64,000 bases of DNA from assembly GCF_021083305.1 (NCBI RefSeq), contig NZ_JAJFAY010000001.1, positions 1,736,001 to 1,800,000 of the forward strand, read 5' to 3'. A program made the position numbers and the translations under genes. The notes under the pieces were generated by a model. That model made no database searches and was not told where the DNA came from. It saw only the letters and a program-made list of their open reading frames with translations. This stretch comes from Haladaptatus sp. DYF46. Its GTDB lineage: Archaea > Halobacteriota > Halobacteria > Halobacteriales > Haladaptataceae. Of the stretch, positions 9,592-19,254 are shown in pieces; position 1 is the first letter of the stretch; every line of letters starts with the position of its first letter.

Positions 9592-9635
9592 CGTTCACCT
9601 GAAGTTTGCTGAAGGTGAGCTTGATTGGGCTCCGC

Positions 9636-12566
9636 TCAATCATCGGATTCCACCTGCCGTGCGTCCGCGTGTTCGGACAGATTCGTCGGCGGCCGTTGTT
9701 CGCCCAGGAATTCGAGTTTTCGTGTCTCGCTGTCGAACTCCTCGTCCAGAATCTGGTCGGCGATGCTTTCGACGTCTATCGGATTCTCCTCGTCCGAGGA
9801 GACCTGAACCGGCGAGGTGCCGTCCTCGCCGAACTCGAACTGAACGATGTTGTCGCTGGTGTCGCGCACCGTGCCGTCGTACTGCGTTTCGAGTTCGGAC
9901 AGGGCGTTGATGAGACGACGCTGGAGGTATCCGGACTTGGACGTACGGACCGCCGTGTCCACCAGACCCTCGCGTCCACCCATCGCGTGGAAGAAGAACT
10001 CCAACGGCGACAGACCGCCGGTGTAGGAGTGCTCCACGAAGCCGTGGGCGTCCGCCGAAAGGTCGTCCGCCTGATAGTGCGAGAGCGTGCGGTCCTCGTA
10101 TCCGCGGTTGATGCGCTCGCCCCGAACTGCCTGCTGTCCGACACAGCCGGCCATCTGGGTCAGGTTGAGCAGCGACCCACGCGCACCGGAGTCTGCCATG
10201 ATGACCGCCGGGTTGTCGCTGGCGAAGTGATCCTCCGCGATGTCACCGGCCGAGTCACGCGCCTTGCCGAGCGTCTGCATGATCTTCATCTCCAACGTCT
10301 CGTCGACGGTTCGGCCCGGAAGCGATTCCAGTTCGCCGTTCTCGTACGTCTCGATGAGGTCCTGAACGCGCTCGTAGGCGTTGTCGATGGCTTCGTCGAT
10401 CTGTTCCTGTGCGCCCACCGGAATCGTCTCGTCGTCGATACCGATGGAGAATCCGAAGTGCATGATGGCGCGCATCGCCAACGTCGCGACCTCGTTGATG
10501 AAGTGACGGGCGCGGGTCTCGCCGTACGCCTTACAGATGGTGTCGACGATCTCCCCGCCGAAGGCACCGACCGCGTCCTCGTCTATCGTCCCTTCGAGGA
10601 GTTGGCCGTTCTCGATGATGACCGTATCGCCGGTCGAACTCGTGAATTCGAGTTCGAGGCCGTCGGGCAGGAGTTCCGAGAACAGCGTCCGACCCGTCCA
10701 GTACGGGGTGCCGTCCTCGTCCGTGCCGTCCTCTTCCGGCAGTTCGTCGATACGCGTCGCACGGAGCAGGTCGAGCGCCTGCGTCTCGTTGAAGTGCGGA
10801 TTGTGGTGGGTGAGGAGATACGTCCCGGAGATGTGGTCCTGAATCGCGCCGATGATGTTCTCACCGAAGCGCGGGGACAGGATTTGTTCCTGCACGCGCA
10901 TGAGCACGCGCGCTTCCGCGCGTGCCTCCTCGTTCTGGAGGGCGTGCATGTTCATCTCGTCGCCGTCGAAGTCGGCGTTGTACGGCGGACAGACGACGGT
11001 GTTCAGTCGGAACGTCTTGTACGGCATCACGACCACTTCGTGGGCCATGATGGACATCCGGTGCAGGGACGGCTGTCGGTTGAAGATGACGATGTCGCCG
11101 TCGATGAGGTGTCGATTGACCTCCCATCCCGGTTCGACCTTCTCCGCGAGTTCCTCGCAGTTCTTCTCGGTCACTTTCAGGCGACGGCCGTCGGGTCGCT
11201 TGACATAGTTCGCGCCGGGGTGCCCCTCGGGTCCGTTTCGAACGTAGCGTCGGGCCTCCTCGATGCTTCGCGGCGTGACGTTCATCGTCTGGGTCATCTC
11301 GCGGGCGACCCGTTGCGGGACGCCGACTTCGTTCAGCGAGAGCGTCGGGTCCGGCGAGATGACGGTCCGCGCCGAGAAGTTCACGCGTTTCCCGGACAGG
11401 GAGCCACGGAATCGCCCTTCCTTACCCTTCAACCGCTGGGAAAGCGTCTTCAGCGGACGCCCGGAGCGGTGGCGGGCGGGCGGGGTACCCGAAATCTCGT
11501 TGTCCATGAACGTCGTGACGTGGTACTGGAGCAGTTCCCACAGGTCCTCGATGATGAGCTGCGGGGCACCAGCCTCGCGGTTCTCCATGAACCGCTGGTT
11601 GATGCGGATGATGTCCACCAGTTTGTGGGTCAGGTCGTCCTCGGACCGCTGGCCGTTGTCCAACGTAATCGACGGACGGGCCGTCACCGGCGGAACCGGA
11701 AGGACGGTCAGAATCATCCACTCGGGACGCGAACGATTCGAATCGATGCCGAGCGCCTCGATGTCCCGGTCCGGGATGTCCTCGAACCAGTCGCGGATGT
11801 CCGACGGCATCAGCTTGTTCATGTCCTCGGTCGTGAGGTCGATGGAGAGCGCCTTCTCGATGGCCTTCCGGTCCGCTTCGCGCGGTCGGAACTCGCCCGA
11901 GATGATCTGGTTGATACGCGAAAGGTCGACGTCCGTCTGGTCGGCCAACTCCTGCGGCGAGACGGGTTCGAGGTCCTCGTCCTCGTCGCCTTCCTCGTTT
12001 CGACCCTGCATACGGGAGGCGATTCGCTCCGAGTACTCGCTCGTGAGGACCTGCTGAACCTCGTAGTAGGTCGTCGGCTTCTCGTGGTTGATGTCGTACT
12101 GGACCTCACCGCAGTGAGGACAGCGGTCCTTCTTGCGGGCCTCGCGAATCGCGGCCTTCGTCACGTCGGTGATATCGTTGCCGAGTTCCTTCGTCCGCGT
12201 GAGCATGCCGCGGTACTTCTCCTTTTCCTCCTCCGTGAGGAGCAGGCGCGAACAGTCGCGGCAGGTACCGCGAAGGAGACGGCGGATGAGTTTCGTGAAT
12301 CCGACGTGGATGACGGGGGCGGCCAGTTCGATGTGGCCGAAGTGACCGTTACAGGACCCGGAGTGTTGCCCGCAGGTCTTACACTCCAGACCGGGGTCGA
12401 TGACGCCCAATCGCGGGTCCATCAGCCCCATGTCGATGGGGAATCCGTCGTCGTCGTAGGTGTCGGCGGTGATGATTTTCGTCGCCGACATCTCTCGGTA
12501 CTCCTCCGGGTCCATCAGACCGAAGCTGATGGAGCCGATTTCCTTGGGAGTTTGACTTGTTGCCAT
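9636..12566 (-). CDS. rpoA1: DNA-directed RNA polymerase subunit A'
   Basis: The N-terminal part of the largest subunit (976 residues). The catalytic motif NADFDGDEMNMH starts at residue 530, placing the Mg-binding aspartates at 532, 534 and 536. Zinc-binding clusters lie at the N-terminus: C62, C65, C72 and H75 of the clamp, then CRDC and CPHC. Clamp, active-site and jaw-proximal regions are contiguous. It starts 2 nt from the rpoB' stop. The acidic stretch EEGDEDEDLEP near residues 190-200 is a halophile-type surface insertion. Confidence 0.98.
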   Translation of the reverse strand: MATSQTPKEIGSISFGLMDPEEYREMSATKIITADTYDDDGFPIDMGLMDPRLGVIDPGLECKTCGQHSGSCNGHFGHIELAAPVIHVGFTKLIRRLLRGTCRDCSRLLLTEEEKEKYRGMLTRTKELGNDITDVTKAAIREARKKDRCPHCGEVQYDINHEKPTTYYEVQQVLTSEYSERIASRMQGRNEEGDEDEDLEPVSPQELADQTDVDLSRINQIISGEFRPREADRKAIEKALSIDLTTEDMNKLMPSDIRDWFEDIPDRDIEALGIDSNRSRPEWMILTVLPVPPVTARPSITLDNGQRSEDDLTHKLVDIIRINQRFMENREAGAPQLIIEDLWELLQYHVTTFMDNEISGTPPARHRSGRPLKTLSQRLKGKEGRFRGSLSGKRVNFSARTVISPDPTLSLNEVGVPQRVAREMTQTMNVTPRSIEEARRYVRNGPEGHPGANYVKRPDGRRLKVTEKNCEELAEKVEPGWEVNRHLIDGDIVIFNRQPSLHRMSIMAHEVVVMPYKTFRLNTVVCPPYNADFDGDEMNMHALQNEEARAEARVLMRVQEQILSPRFGENIIGAIQDHISGTYLLTHHNPHFNETQALDLLRATRIDELPEEDGTDEDGTPYWTGRTLFSELLPDGLELEFTSSTGDTVIIENGQLLEGTIDEDAVGAFGGEIVDTICKAYGETRARHFINEVATLAMRAIMHFGFSIGIDDETIPVGAQEQIDEAIDNAYERVQDLIETYENGELESLPGRTVDETLEMKIMQTLGKARDSAGDIAEDHFASDNPAVIMADSGARGSLLNLTQMAGCVGQQAVRGERINRGYEDRTLSHYQADDLSADAHGFVEHSYTGGLSPLEFFFHAMGGREGLVDTAVRTSKSGYLQRRLINALSELETQYDGTVRDTSDNIVQFEFGEDGTSPVQVSSDEENPIDVESIADQILDEEFDSETRKLEFLGEQRPPTNLSEHADARQVESDD

Positions 12567-12567
12567 G

Positions 12568-14394
12568 TTAGACTGCGTCCTCCAGTTCGAGTCGCGGCGC
12601 GATGCCGAGCGCCTTCATCTCGTCGAGCAGGAGCTTGAACGCGTAGCTCATCTCGATTTCGTGAATATCCGTTTCTTCCTCACAGTTCGGGCAGTACACG
12701 CGGTTCTGGTCGATGTTCTCCACCGCGCTCATACCGCACTGCCCACAGACGTAGATCCATTCGCGGTCGGAGGAGTCGAGGAGACGCTCCTTGAGTGCCA
12801 ACGCGGCACCGTGTCCGATGAGCACCTCGCGCTCCATCTCACCCACGCGGAGACCACCCTCGCGGGCGCGCCCTTCCGTCGGCTGACGCGTCAGCACCTG
12901 CACCGGGCCACGGGACCGGGCGTGGAGCTTGTTCGACACCATGTGGTAGAGCTTGTGGTACAGAATCGTGCCGACGAAGATTTCGGCCTCGATCTTCTCG
13001 CCCGTCACGCCGGAGTACATGATCTCCTTGCCGGACGATTTGTAGCCGCGCTCCTGCAGCGCCGACCGGAGTTCCTCCTTGTCCTCGCCGGTGAACGCCG
13101 TCCCATCCACGCGACGGCCTTCCATCGCTCCGACTTTGCCGCCGATCATCTCCAGCACGTGACCGACCGTCATGCGCGACGGCAACGCGTGCGGGTTGAC
13201 GATGAGGTCCGGGACGACCCCCTCCTGCGTGAAGGGCATGTCCTCCTGCGGCGCGATGTGACCGACGACACCCTTCTGTCCGTGCCGCGACGCGAACTTG
13301 TCCCCGAGTTCCGGGATTCGCTCGTCGCGCACCGACACCTTGGAGAGCTTCGAACCGTCCTCGCCCTCCATCAGTGTCACGGTGTCCACGACGCCGGATT
13401 CGCCCGAGCGCATCGTGACGCTCGTCTCGCGGCGTTTCTGTGGCGACAGACCGCCCATGTCGTCCGGTTCTTCGAGGAACCGCGGCGGACTCGTCTTGCC
13501 GAGGAGCACGCTGTTCTCGTCCACGCGCGTCTCGGGGTTGACCAGACCGTCCTCGTCGAGGTGCGTGTAGGCGTCCTCGCCGCGGGCACCGCGAACGTCG
13601 TCGCCCGGAATCTCGAAGCGATCCTCCTGTCCACCCGGGTAGCGGCGTTCCTCGCCCTCGTAGGTGCGGAAGAAGTGCGAACGAGCGAGCGCGCGCTCGA
13701 CCGACCCTTTGTTCATGACGAGCGCGTCCTCGATGTTGAACCCTTCGTAGCTCATGACCGCGACGGTGAAGTTCTGTGCGGCGGGTCGGTCGTCGAAACC
13801 GATCTGCTCCGTCGTTTGCGTCTTCACCATCGACAGCTGTGGGTAGTGGAAGAGGTGCTGACGCGTGTCCGGACGAATTCGGTAGTTCGCCGACGGCAGG
13901 CCGAGCGACTGTTTCATCATCCCCGCACCCATCGTAATACGGGGACTGGCGTTGTGTTCCGGGTACGGAATCATGCCCGCGCCGATACCGAAGATGAGTT
14001 GCGGGTCGATTTCGAGGTGCGTGTGGTCCTCGTTCAACTCCGCGTCATCGACGGCGACGTAGATGTCCTCTTCCTCCTCGGCGTCGATGAACTCGATTTT
14101 GCCGCGTTCGACGAGTTCCTCGAACGAGAGGTCGCCCTGATTGAGCGCTTCGACTTCCTCGTCCGTAATGCGGGTTTCGCCGTCCTCGACCACGAGGAGC
14201 GGTCGACGGGCGCGTCCCGCGTCCGCGTTGATGATGACTTCGCTGGTACGTTCCTTGACCGAGACGTTCACCATCTCGCTCACGTCGCCGCGTCGTCGCG
14301 CCTCACGTACCTGATCTGCGAGCTGTTCGGGGTCGGGGTGTGTTCCGACCAGACTGCCGTTGACGTATACTTTCGCTTCTCGTCCCTGACTCAT
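12568..14394 (-). CDS. rpoB1: DNA-directed RNA polymerase subunit B'
   Basis: The C-terminal half of the second-largest subunit (608 residues). Recognisable parts are [19 protein letters not shown], the catalytic-region [17 protein letters not shown], and the C-terminal zinc ribbon CGQC...CPNC near residues 553-575. The start at 14394 ([13 protein letters not shown]) is chosen because the ATG shares one base with the rpoB'' stop; the frame upstream overlaps rpoB'' and is not used. Confidence 0.97.
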   Translation of the reverse strand: MSQGREAKVYVNGSLVGTHPDPEQLADQVREARRRGDVSEMVNVSVKERTSEVIINADAGRARRPLLVVEDGETRITDEEVEALNQGDLSFEELVERGKIEFIDAEEEEDIYVAVDDAELNEDHTHLEIDPQLIFGIGAGMIPYPEHNASPRITMGAGMMKQSLGLPSANYRIRPDTRQHLFHYPQLSMVKTQTTEQIGFDDRPAAQNFTVAVMSYEGFNIEDALVMNKGSVERALARSHFFRTYEGEERRYPGGQEDRFEIPGDDVRGARGEDAYTHLDEDGLVNPETRVDENSVLLGKTSPPRFLEEPDDMGGLSPQKRRETSVTMRSGESGVVDTVTLMEGEDGSKLSKVSVRDERIPELGDKFASRHGQKGVVGHIAPQEDMPFTQEGVVPDLIVNPHALPSRMTVGHVLEMIGGKVGAMEGRRVDGTAFTGEDKEELRSALQERGYKSSGKEIMYSGVTGEKIEAEIFVGTILYHKLYHMVSNKLHARSRGPVQVLTRQPTEGRAREGGLRVGEMEREVLIGHGAALALKERLLDSSDREWIYVCGQCGMSAVENIDQNRVYCPNCEEETDIHEIEMSYAFKLLLDEMKALGIAPRLELEDAV

Positions 14395-15950
14395 CAGTCT
14401 GCGCTCCCTTCGATGCTCTCGATTCCGGGAATCCCCTCGACTCCCATCGACGACAGTTCGTGTTTGAGTTCCTGTTCGTCCTCGATGTTCTGGCTCAACT
14501 CCATCGCCTGCGCGAAGTTCTTCACCAGACCACAGTTCGGCCCTTCCGGCGTCTCGGACGGGCAGATGCGACCCCACTGGGTCGCGTGCAGGTCACGCGC
14601 CTCGAAGTGGGGTTGCGAGCGACTGAGCGGACTGCGGAGGCGGCGAAGGTGTGACAGCACGCCCATGAAGTCCGTCCGGTCCACCAACTGCGAGACGCCG
14701 GAGCGGCCGCCCACCCAGTTCCCGGTCGCGATCGGGTGTTCGAGACGCTCGGTGAGAACGTCGGATCGAACCACCGTGTTGACGGACAACTGCCGGTTGC
14801 GCATGTTCGCGCGTTCGAGCTGGTACTTCACGTCGCGTGCCAGCTTGTTCAGCGCCGTGCGGAACAGGTCCTTCATCAGGTCGCCGGACACCTTCAGCCG
14901 TTTGTTGGCGTAGTGGTCCTTGTCGTCCGAGTCGCGGCGGCCCAGCGCGAGTTCGAAACACGCCTCGGCCATCCGCGCGAGGTAGTACGCCTTGTTGATG
15001 CGAACTTCCTCCTCCTCGACGCCGTCCTCGTGGAGGTGCGGCAGGAGGTAGCGATCGATGACGTAGTTCGCCCGCTTCAACTGGTAGTTCTTGCCCTGTC
15101 CGGAGGCGACGCGCTTCCCGAGCGTCTCGATGGCCTCCTCTTGGGTCTGGACCTCCGCCGCCTCCAGATTTTCGAGCATGAACTTCACGATTTCCGGGTC
15201 GTCGGAGACGCGGTGGACGATCTCCTCGTCGGATTCGAGGCCCAGCGCGCGAACGAGCGTGACGAAGTTGACGCTCCCGGACACCGACGGGAACGACACT
15301 TCGAGCAGGCCGTCGCGCGAGCGCTCGACGAGGACCAGCGCGCGGTAGCCACGGCGCTGGCTGAACGTCTTTGCGACCTGAATCTCGTCGCCGTACTTCG
15401 TGTCGTACTCGGCGAGAATCTTGTTCGGCGCGAGGTCCTCCGAGGTCATCAACACTCGCTCGGAACCGTTGACGATGAAGTAGCCGCCGGGGTCGGCGGG
15501 GTCCTCGCCGATTTCGACCAAGTCCTCCTCGTCGAAGTTGGCGATGTTACACTTCTCCGAGCCGACCATTATCGGCATCCGACCGACTTTCGTTTCGGTC
15601 GAATCGACGACGCGTTTGTCGTCACCCTCGCCCTTGACGATGGTCATCTCCATGAAGACGGGTGCGGCGTACGTGATGTTGCGAAGACGTGCCTCCTGCG
15701 GGTAGAGGAGTTCTTCGCTGCCGTCCGCTTCACGTACGCGCGGGGTGACCACCCGGATGTCGCCGAGTTCGACGAACACCGGTTCTTCGCCCTCCTTGTC
15801 GCCGATGTCCGTGTCGATGATTCCCTTCTCGGTAACGACTTCCTGCATGCCGCGGGTCAGGAAAGCGTTAAACGAGCGGTAGTGATGCTCCGCGAGTCGT
15901 TCTTTCGAGAAATACTCCCTCGATAGTGTGCGTCTGTCTTCCTGTTGCAT
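14394..15950 (-). CDS. rpoB2: DNA-directed RNA polymerase subunit B''
   Basis: The N-terminal half of the second-largest subunit (518 residues): protrusion, lobe and fork. Motifs include the Rpb2-type [38 protein letters not shown] and the fork/rifampicin-region counterpart [20 protein letters not shown] near the C-terminus. It is split from B' at the usual archaeal position. Its start codon is adjacent to the rpoH stop (1-nt overlap at 15950), so H-B''-B'-A'-A''-nusA is one tightly packed operon. Confidence 0.97.
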   Translation of the reverse strand: MQQEDRRTLSREYFSKERLAEHHYRSFNAFLTRGMQEVVTEKGIIDTDIGDKEGEEPVFVELGDIRVVTPRVREADGSEELLYPQEARLRNITYAAPVFMEMTIVKGEGDDKRVVDSTETKVGRMPIMVGSEKCNIANFDEEDLVEIGEDPADPGGYFIVNGSERVLMTSEDLAPNKILAEYDTKYGDEIQVAKTFSQRRGYRALVLVERSRDGLLEVSFPSVSGSVNFVTLVRALGLESDEEIVHRVSDDPEIVKFMLENLEAAEVQTQEEAIETLGKRVASGQGKNYQLKRANYVIDRYLLPHLHEDGVEEEEVRINKAYYLARMAEACFELALGRRDSDDKDHYANKRLKVSGDLMKDLFRTALNKLARDVKYQLERANMRNRQLSVNTVVRSDVLTERLEHPIATGNWVGGRSGVSQLVDRTDFMGVLSHLRRLRSPLSRSQPHFEARDLHATQWGRICPSETPEGPNCGLVKNFAQAMELSQNIEDEQELKHELSSMGVEGIPGIESIEGSAD

Positions 15951-16177
15951 TATTCCACCACGAGTCGATACACGACGGCGTTCTCCGTCGTTCGAGAGTC
16001 GCGGACGATTTTGATGACGTCACCCGTATCTGCGTCGTCGGGCAGTGCCGGGTCGGTCCGCTTGATCTTTGGCAGGTCTGTACTCTTGATGTCGTATTCC
16101 TCGAGCACCTCGTCGAGTTCGTCCGGGTCGACGATGGAGTGCTCTGGAACCATTTTGTGTTGGCTTACGTCTACCAT
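15950..16177 (-). CDS. rpoH: DNA-directed RNA polymerase subunit H
   Basis: A 75-residue Rpb5-like subunit: [13 protein letters not shown] at residues 4-16, then [11 protein letters not shown] and the C-terminal [20 protein letters not shown], the whole length of archaeal H. It is the first gene of the RNA polymerase operon. Upstream, a TCTTAAAT box at about 16251-16258 (minus strand) is the best promoter candidate and implies a leader of about 45-50 nt. Confidence 0.97.
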   Translation of the reverse strand: MVDVSQHKMVPEHSIVDPDELDEVLEEYDIKSTDLPKIKRTDPALPDDADTGDVIKIVRDSRTTENAVVYRLVVE

Positions 16178-16425
16178 GTGTGCGCGAGTTTTCGGCTAAC
16201 GGGAGAAATGGCTATCACGAGATACTACAGGGTATTACACGCAGCACTCATTTAAGACTTGCTAAGTAGGTTCGCACACGCTCGGCTATCCCGAACCTCC
16301 ACCCACGAAGCGGAGGCGACCAACTGAACACCTCTATCTACTTCGTTCTGGTATAAATGGTTTGGGCATTCGGGATGTGTTAACATCCCTCGGTACAAAC
16401 CCACATCCGGCGCGTGTTTGGAAAG

Positions 16426-16434
16426 CCTTAAGAG
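16426..16434 (+). promoter_or_regulatory. TATA-like promoter of the first tRNA-Asp
   Basis: CCTTAAGAG begins 37 nt before the first base of the tRNA. The spacing and sequence match the element before the second tRNA copy (17173-17181), so each tRNA has its own promoter. Confidence 0.5.
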
Positions 16435-16462
16435 TACAAGCCAGAAAGGAGTGAATGCGAAG

Positions 16463-16535
16463 GCCCGGGTGGTGTAGTGGCCCATCATACGACCCTGTCA
16501 CGGTCGTGACGCGGGTTCAAATCCCGCCTCGGGCG
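16463..16535 (+). tRNA. tRNA-Asp (GTC), copy 1
   Basis: A 73-nt cloverleaf. The acceptor stem GCCCGGG pairs with CTCGGGC (one G-U), the anticodon arm reads CCTGTCACG with anticodon GTC, and the T-arm GCGGGTTCAAATCCCGC is intact. The discriminator is G and no CCA is encoded. A T-run (CTTTTT) follows directly and may terminate transcription. It is identical to the copy at 17208-17280 together with 5 nt of 5' flank (78-bp direct repeat). Confidence 0.97.
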
Positions 16536-16668
16536 CTTTTTAACGAAACGATACTTGACGAGTGGCGACTCTCCATGGGCCGTCTTTTGCCGAGAGGAAT
16601 TCGAAACAGGCAGAGTGACCCACGTAGGTTCAAAAGGGAGAGAGAACCATCCACGACCGACTGGAGAA

Positions 16669-17088
16669 ATGAACTCGTCACGGAAAGGGGATGAAACGGA
16701 AAGTACTGTTCTGAGCAGGCTCATGGCAGTCGGGCTGTCGGTGTCCGTTCCGTTCGGGGACAGCGATAGGTACGACCTTGTGGCCGACGACGGGCAAACC
16801 CTCTATCGGGTACAGTGTAAAACTGGAAGTTGGATAAATGGTACAGTTCGGTTCAACCTCTATACGTCGACGGTCAGTGCTGGCGGGCGTGTGGACTCAA
16901 GGTACACCGCGGAGGAGATAGACGTGTACGCGGTGTACTCCCAAAGAACCGACGATGTTTATTGGATACCAATTCACGAAACCGGTTCCGGGGAGATGCG
17001 TCTTCGAGTCGAGGAACCGCATCCGAAAGCGCCCACGTCGAAAATCAACTGGGCAAGTGACTACACGCTGGCGACGGTATTCGACTGA
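16669..17088 (+). CDS. PD-(D/E)xK nuclease-like protein between two tRNA-Asp genes
   Basis: A 139-residue protein with the restriction-endonuclease-like core signature: an early Glu (ETESTVLSRL, about residues 8-17), D-L in RYDLVADDG, and Q-C-K in YRVQCKTGSW (about residues 49-58), then two beta strands. This is the arrangement of the 'group I intron-associated PD-(D/E)xK endonuclease' family and of archaeal Holliday-junction-type nucleases. The ATG at 16669 is preferred over the upstream frame because residues before it are not conserved-looking. Being trapped between identical tRNA-Asp copies suggests it arrived with a small mobile element. Substrate unknown. Confidence 0.75.
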   Translation: MNSSRKGDETESTVLSRLMAVGLSVSVPFGDSDRYDLVADDGQTLYRVQCKTGSWINGTVRFNLYTSTVSAGGRVDSRYTAEEIDVYAVYSQRTDDVYWIPIHETGSGEMRLRVEEPHPKAPTSKINWASDYTLATVFD

Positions 17089-17172
17089 CCAACGCATCAT
17101 TCTGTCACACTGAAACAAAGCAAACACCCACATCGAGTCAATCATTATCACTGAGCGACGAAATCGACACCC

Positions 17173-17181
17173 CTTAATAAG
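17173..17181 (+). promoter_or_regulatory. TATA-like promoter of the second tRNA-Asp
   Basis: CTTAATAAG lies 27-35 nt before the tRNA start, parallel to the element before copy 1, in an AT-rich gap that follows the nuclease-like gene. Confidence 0.55.
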
Positions 17182-17207
17182 GTCGGCAAAAAGGAGATAA
17201 TACGAAG

Positions 17208-17280
17208 GCCCGGGTGGTGTAGTGGCCCATCATACGACCCTGTCACGGTCGTGACGCGGGTTCAAATCCCGCCTCGGGCG
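17208..17280 (+). tRNA. tRNA-Asp (GTC), copy 2
   Basis: Identical in all 73 nt to the first copy, 745 bp away. The stems, GTC anticodon and T-arm are intact, so it should be functional. Its 3' end begins a 56-bp stretch (17267-17322) that is repeated at 17460-17515. Either copy could be the original and the other the product of site-specific integration or tandem duplication. Confidence 0.97.
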
Positions 17281-17322
17281 TTCTTCCTGATTTCGATCCG
17301 TGAGCGACGCTTGCGTCGAGCG
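17267..17322 (+). repeat. 56-bp direct repeat, left copy (tRNA 3' end plus flank)
   Basis: Contains the last 14 nt of tRNA-Asp copy 2 and 42 nt of downstream flank ending GCGTCGAGCGA. The right copy at 17460-17515 differs by one base. The inclusion of the tRNA 3' end is the hallmark of an attachment-site duplication. Confidence 0.85.
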
Positions 17323-17459
17323 AACATCAAATCAAGAGGACCTCAAAGGGGTTTGAAGCAGACCGAGGTTCTGCACGTAGTGCAGGTTCTCGGGCGTGGT
17401 TCAAATTCCGAAAGACGCGGAGCGTCTTTCGGCCCTCGCAAACGCACGCGTTTGCTCAG
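17323..17459. other. Hairpin-rich tract between the 56-bp repeats
   Basis: Three perfect hairpins lie in tandem: CTGCAC-GTA-GTGCAG near 17370; CCGAAAGACGC-GGA-GCGTCTTTCGG near 17407-17431; and GCAAACGC-AC-GCGTTTGC near 17438-17455. Between the first two, GGTTCAAATTCCG resembles a decayed tRNA T-loop, preceded by CTCGGGCG like an acceptor end. There is no coding potential. It may be the remnant of an excised or decayed element, or a folded RNA. Confidence 0.6.
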
Positions 17460-17515
17460 TCCCGCCTCGGGCGTTCTCCCTGATTTCGATCCGTGAGCGA
17501 CGCTTGCGTCGAGCG
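17460..17515 (+). repeat. 56-bp direct repeat, right copy
   Basis: Carries TCCCGCCTCGGGCG (the tRNA-Asp 3' end without the rest of the tRNA) and the same downstream flank as 17267-17322, with a single T-to-C change. A lone tRNA 3' end at this distance is what an attR-type scar would leave. Confidence 0.85.
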
Positions 17516-17605
17516 AGAAGTCCTCGGAAACCCGCCGCTCAGTCCAGTCCGACGGGGGTAACCTATAGGAATCGCGACGACGTGACAGCAGAGCGGGGGA
17601 AACGA

Positions 17606-17650
17606 ATGGCACAAACGGGGGAGACGAGTTCGGTGGGACGCGGCGGATGA
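17606..17650 (+). CDS. Possible 14-codon upstream ORF coupled to the next gene
   Basis: ATG at 17606 opens a short frame (MAQTGETSSVGRGG) whose TGA overlaps the ATG at 17647 in an ATGA junction. A TAACCTATAGG element at about 17559-17569 would place transcription initiation shortly before it. It may be a leader peptide that couples translation, or chance. No homology can be claimed. Confidence 0.3.
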   Translation: MAQTGETSSVGRGG

Positions 17651-19248
17651 ACGGGCGAACGGGACTCTCGATAGGACTCCTGTTGCTGGTCGTACTAGCG
17701 GGCGTGTGGCCGGGAGCAGTGGGTTCGAGCAGCGAGTCGGCTATCGAGCAGGGAACGCCGGGACCGACGGGGGAGTTCAGAATCGTCTCCGTCGCTTCGA
17801 ACGTCCCGATAAACGGGACGGGGAACCTGTCCATCACGTTCGAGAACACGGGAGAGGACGTTTCGAACGCGAGCATTCGGGTGCGGTCGCCGAACGAGAG
17901 CGTTCGGTTCGGGCCGTCGCAGACGGCGCGTAAATTCGTCGGAAATTGGTCGGCGGGCGAGCGGCGGACGGTCAAATACGGCCTGCTCGCCGAGGAGTTC
18001 GCGGAGGCGAGACAGTACCCGTTCGAGGCGGTCATCTCGTTCACCGACGCCGACGGGGAACGTGAACGGGCGGGACCGTACACGTTCGATGTGCAACCGA
18101 CCGACCGAGTTCAACTGGAGCGGTTCGAGGTGACGAGCGTTTCTTCGAACGTTCAGTCCGGCGATACGGGGGTAGTTTCGCTGAGCGTGGAGAACACGGG
18201 ACGCGACGTGGACGACGCCGTGGTGTCGCTTCAGTCCGCGAACGAACAGCTCACGCTCGGACGGTCGCAGAACGCCAGTCAGTTCGTGAGCGAGTGGTCG
18301 TCGAACGAACGGGAAACCTTCCAGTATCGGGTGACGGCGAGCAACGACACGGTCGGCGGGAACTACCCGTTCAGCCTCTCGATTTCGTATCGCGAGAACG
18401 GAACGCGGAATCGGACGGAACCACACCTCATCGGCGTCATACCGGACCCGGAACAGTCGTTTTCGCTGGGGAACCTGAACAGCACGTTGCATGTGGGACA
18501 GGAGGGGACCGTCTCCGGCACCGTGACGAACGAAGGGCCACAGCGCGCGCCGAGCGCCGTTCTCGTGCTCGTGTCACGCGGAGGGAATACCACCGTGTCG
18601 CCGAAGGAGACGGAGTACGCGCTCGGAACGCTCGACTCGGGCGAATCGTCCCCGTTCGATTTTCAAATCGACGTGAGCGACGCCGCCGACCGCGGCCCGC
18701 GACAACTGTCGTTCGTGGTGCGATACCAGAATCAGGACGGCGACCCGCGACAGAGCAAATCCCTCGACGCCCAGGTGACGGTGGGTCCACGTCGGGACGA
18801 GTTCCGTCTGGACGCGAAGCGAACCTCGGTCGAATCGGGTTCGACGGCGACGGTTTCGTTCGTCGTCACGAACAACGAGAATCGGACCCTCCGAAACATC
18901 GACGCGCAGGCGTTCGTGGACAGTCCATTGACCATAAACGACAACGGGGCGTTCATCGAGAAACTGGAACCGAACGAATCGGCGACCATCAGATTCGACG
19001 TCGGTGCAGACGGGGGAACGCTCGCGAACGCGTATCCGATGTCGGTCGATTTCCAGTACGACACGCCGGATGGGGAGACGAAACTCACCGACACGTACGA
19101 GGTTCCGGTTCGAGTGACGACACCGAGACAGGGCGGAGTGCTGTCGTTTTCGAGCGGGTCCGGTGGGCTCATCGTGGTCGGTATAATCACCCTTCTGTTC
19201 GCCATCGGTGTCGTCCTCTTCGTGCGCCGTCGGCGGCAACGGCGGTGA
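17647..19248 (+). CDS. Secreted/anchored COG1361-like beta-sandwich protein
   Basis: A 533-residue protein: N-terminal signal peptide (hydrophobic residues 8-24, then GAVGSSSES), at least four repeats of an Ig-like CARDB/NEW3-type fold each carrying SVENTGRDVDDA- or TVTNEGPQRAPS-like motifs, and a C-terminal membrane helix (about 507-526) followed by the basic tail RRRRQRR. It should sit outside the cell anchored at its C-terminus. It ends 6 nt before the MMPL exporter gene; COG1361 proteins commonly pair with such exporters, so it probably works as the exporter's extracellular partner. N-x-S/T sites suggest glycosylation. Confidence 0.85.
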   Translation: MNGRTGLSIGLLLLVVLAGVWPGAVGSSSESAIEQGTPGPTGEFRIVSVASNVPINGTGNLSITFENTGEDVSNASIRVRSPNESVRFGPSQTARKFVGNWSAGERRTVKYGLLAEEFAEARQYPFEAVISFTDADGERERAGPYTFDVQPTDRVQLERFEVTSVSSNVQSGDTGVVSLSVENTGRDVDDAVVSLQSANEQLTLGRSQNASQFVSEWSSNERETFQYRVTASNDTVGGNYPFSLSISYRENGTRNRTEPHLIGVIPDPEQSFSLGNLNSTLHVGQEGTVSGTVTNEGPQRAPSAVLVLVSRGGNTTVSPKETEYALGTLDSGESSPFDFQIDVSDAADRGPRQLSFVVRYQNQDGDPRQSKSLDAQVTVGPRRDEFRLDAKRTSVESGSTATVSFVVTNNENRTLRNIDAQAFVDSPLTINDNGAFIEKLEPNESATIRFDVGADGGTLANAYPMSVDFQYDTPDGETKLTDTYEVPVRVTTPRQGGVLSFSSGSGGLIVVGIITLLFAIGVVLFVRRRRQRR

Positions 19249-19254
19249 GTCCCG

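Noticed and set aside
9606..12638. 1010-aa plus-strand frame opposite rpoA'
   Set aside because: Antisense of a highly conserved polymerase gene; no start or promoter and no recognisable fold.
12565..14913. 782-aa plus-strand frame opposite rpoB'
   Set aside because: Antisense shadow running across the B'/B'' junction.
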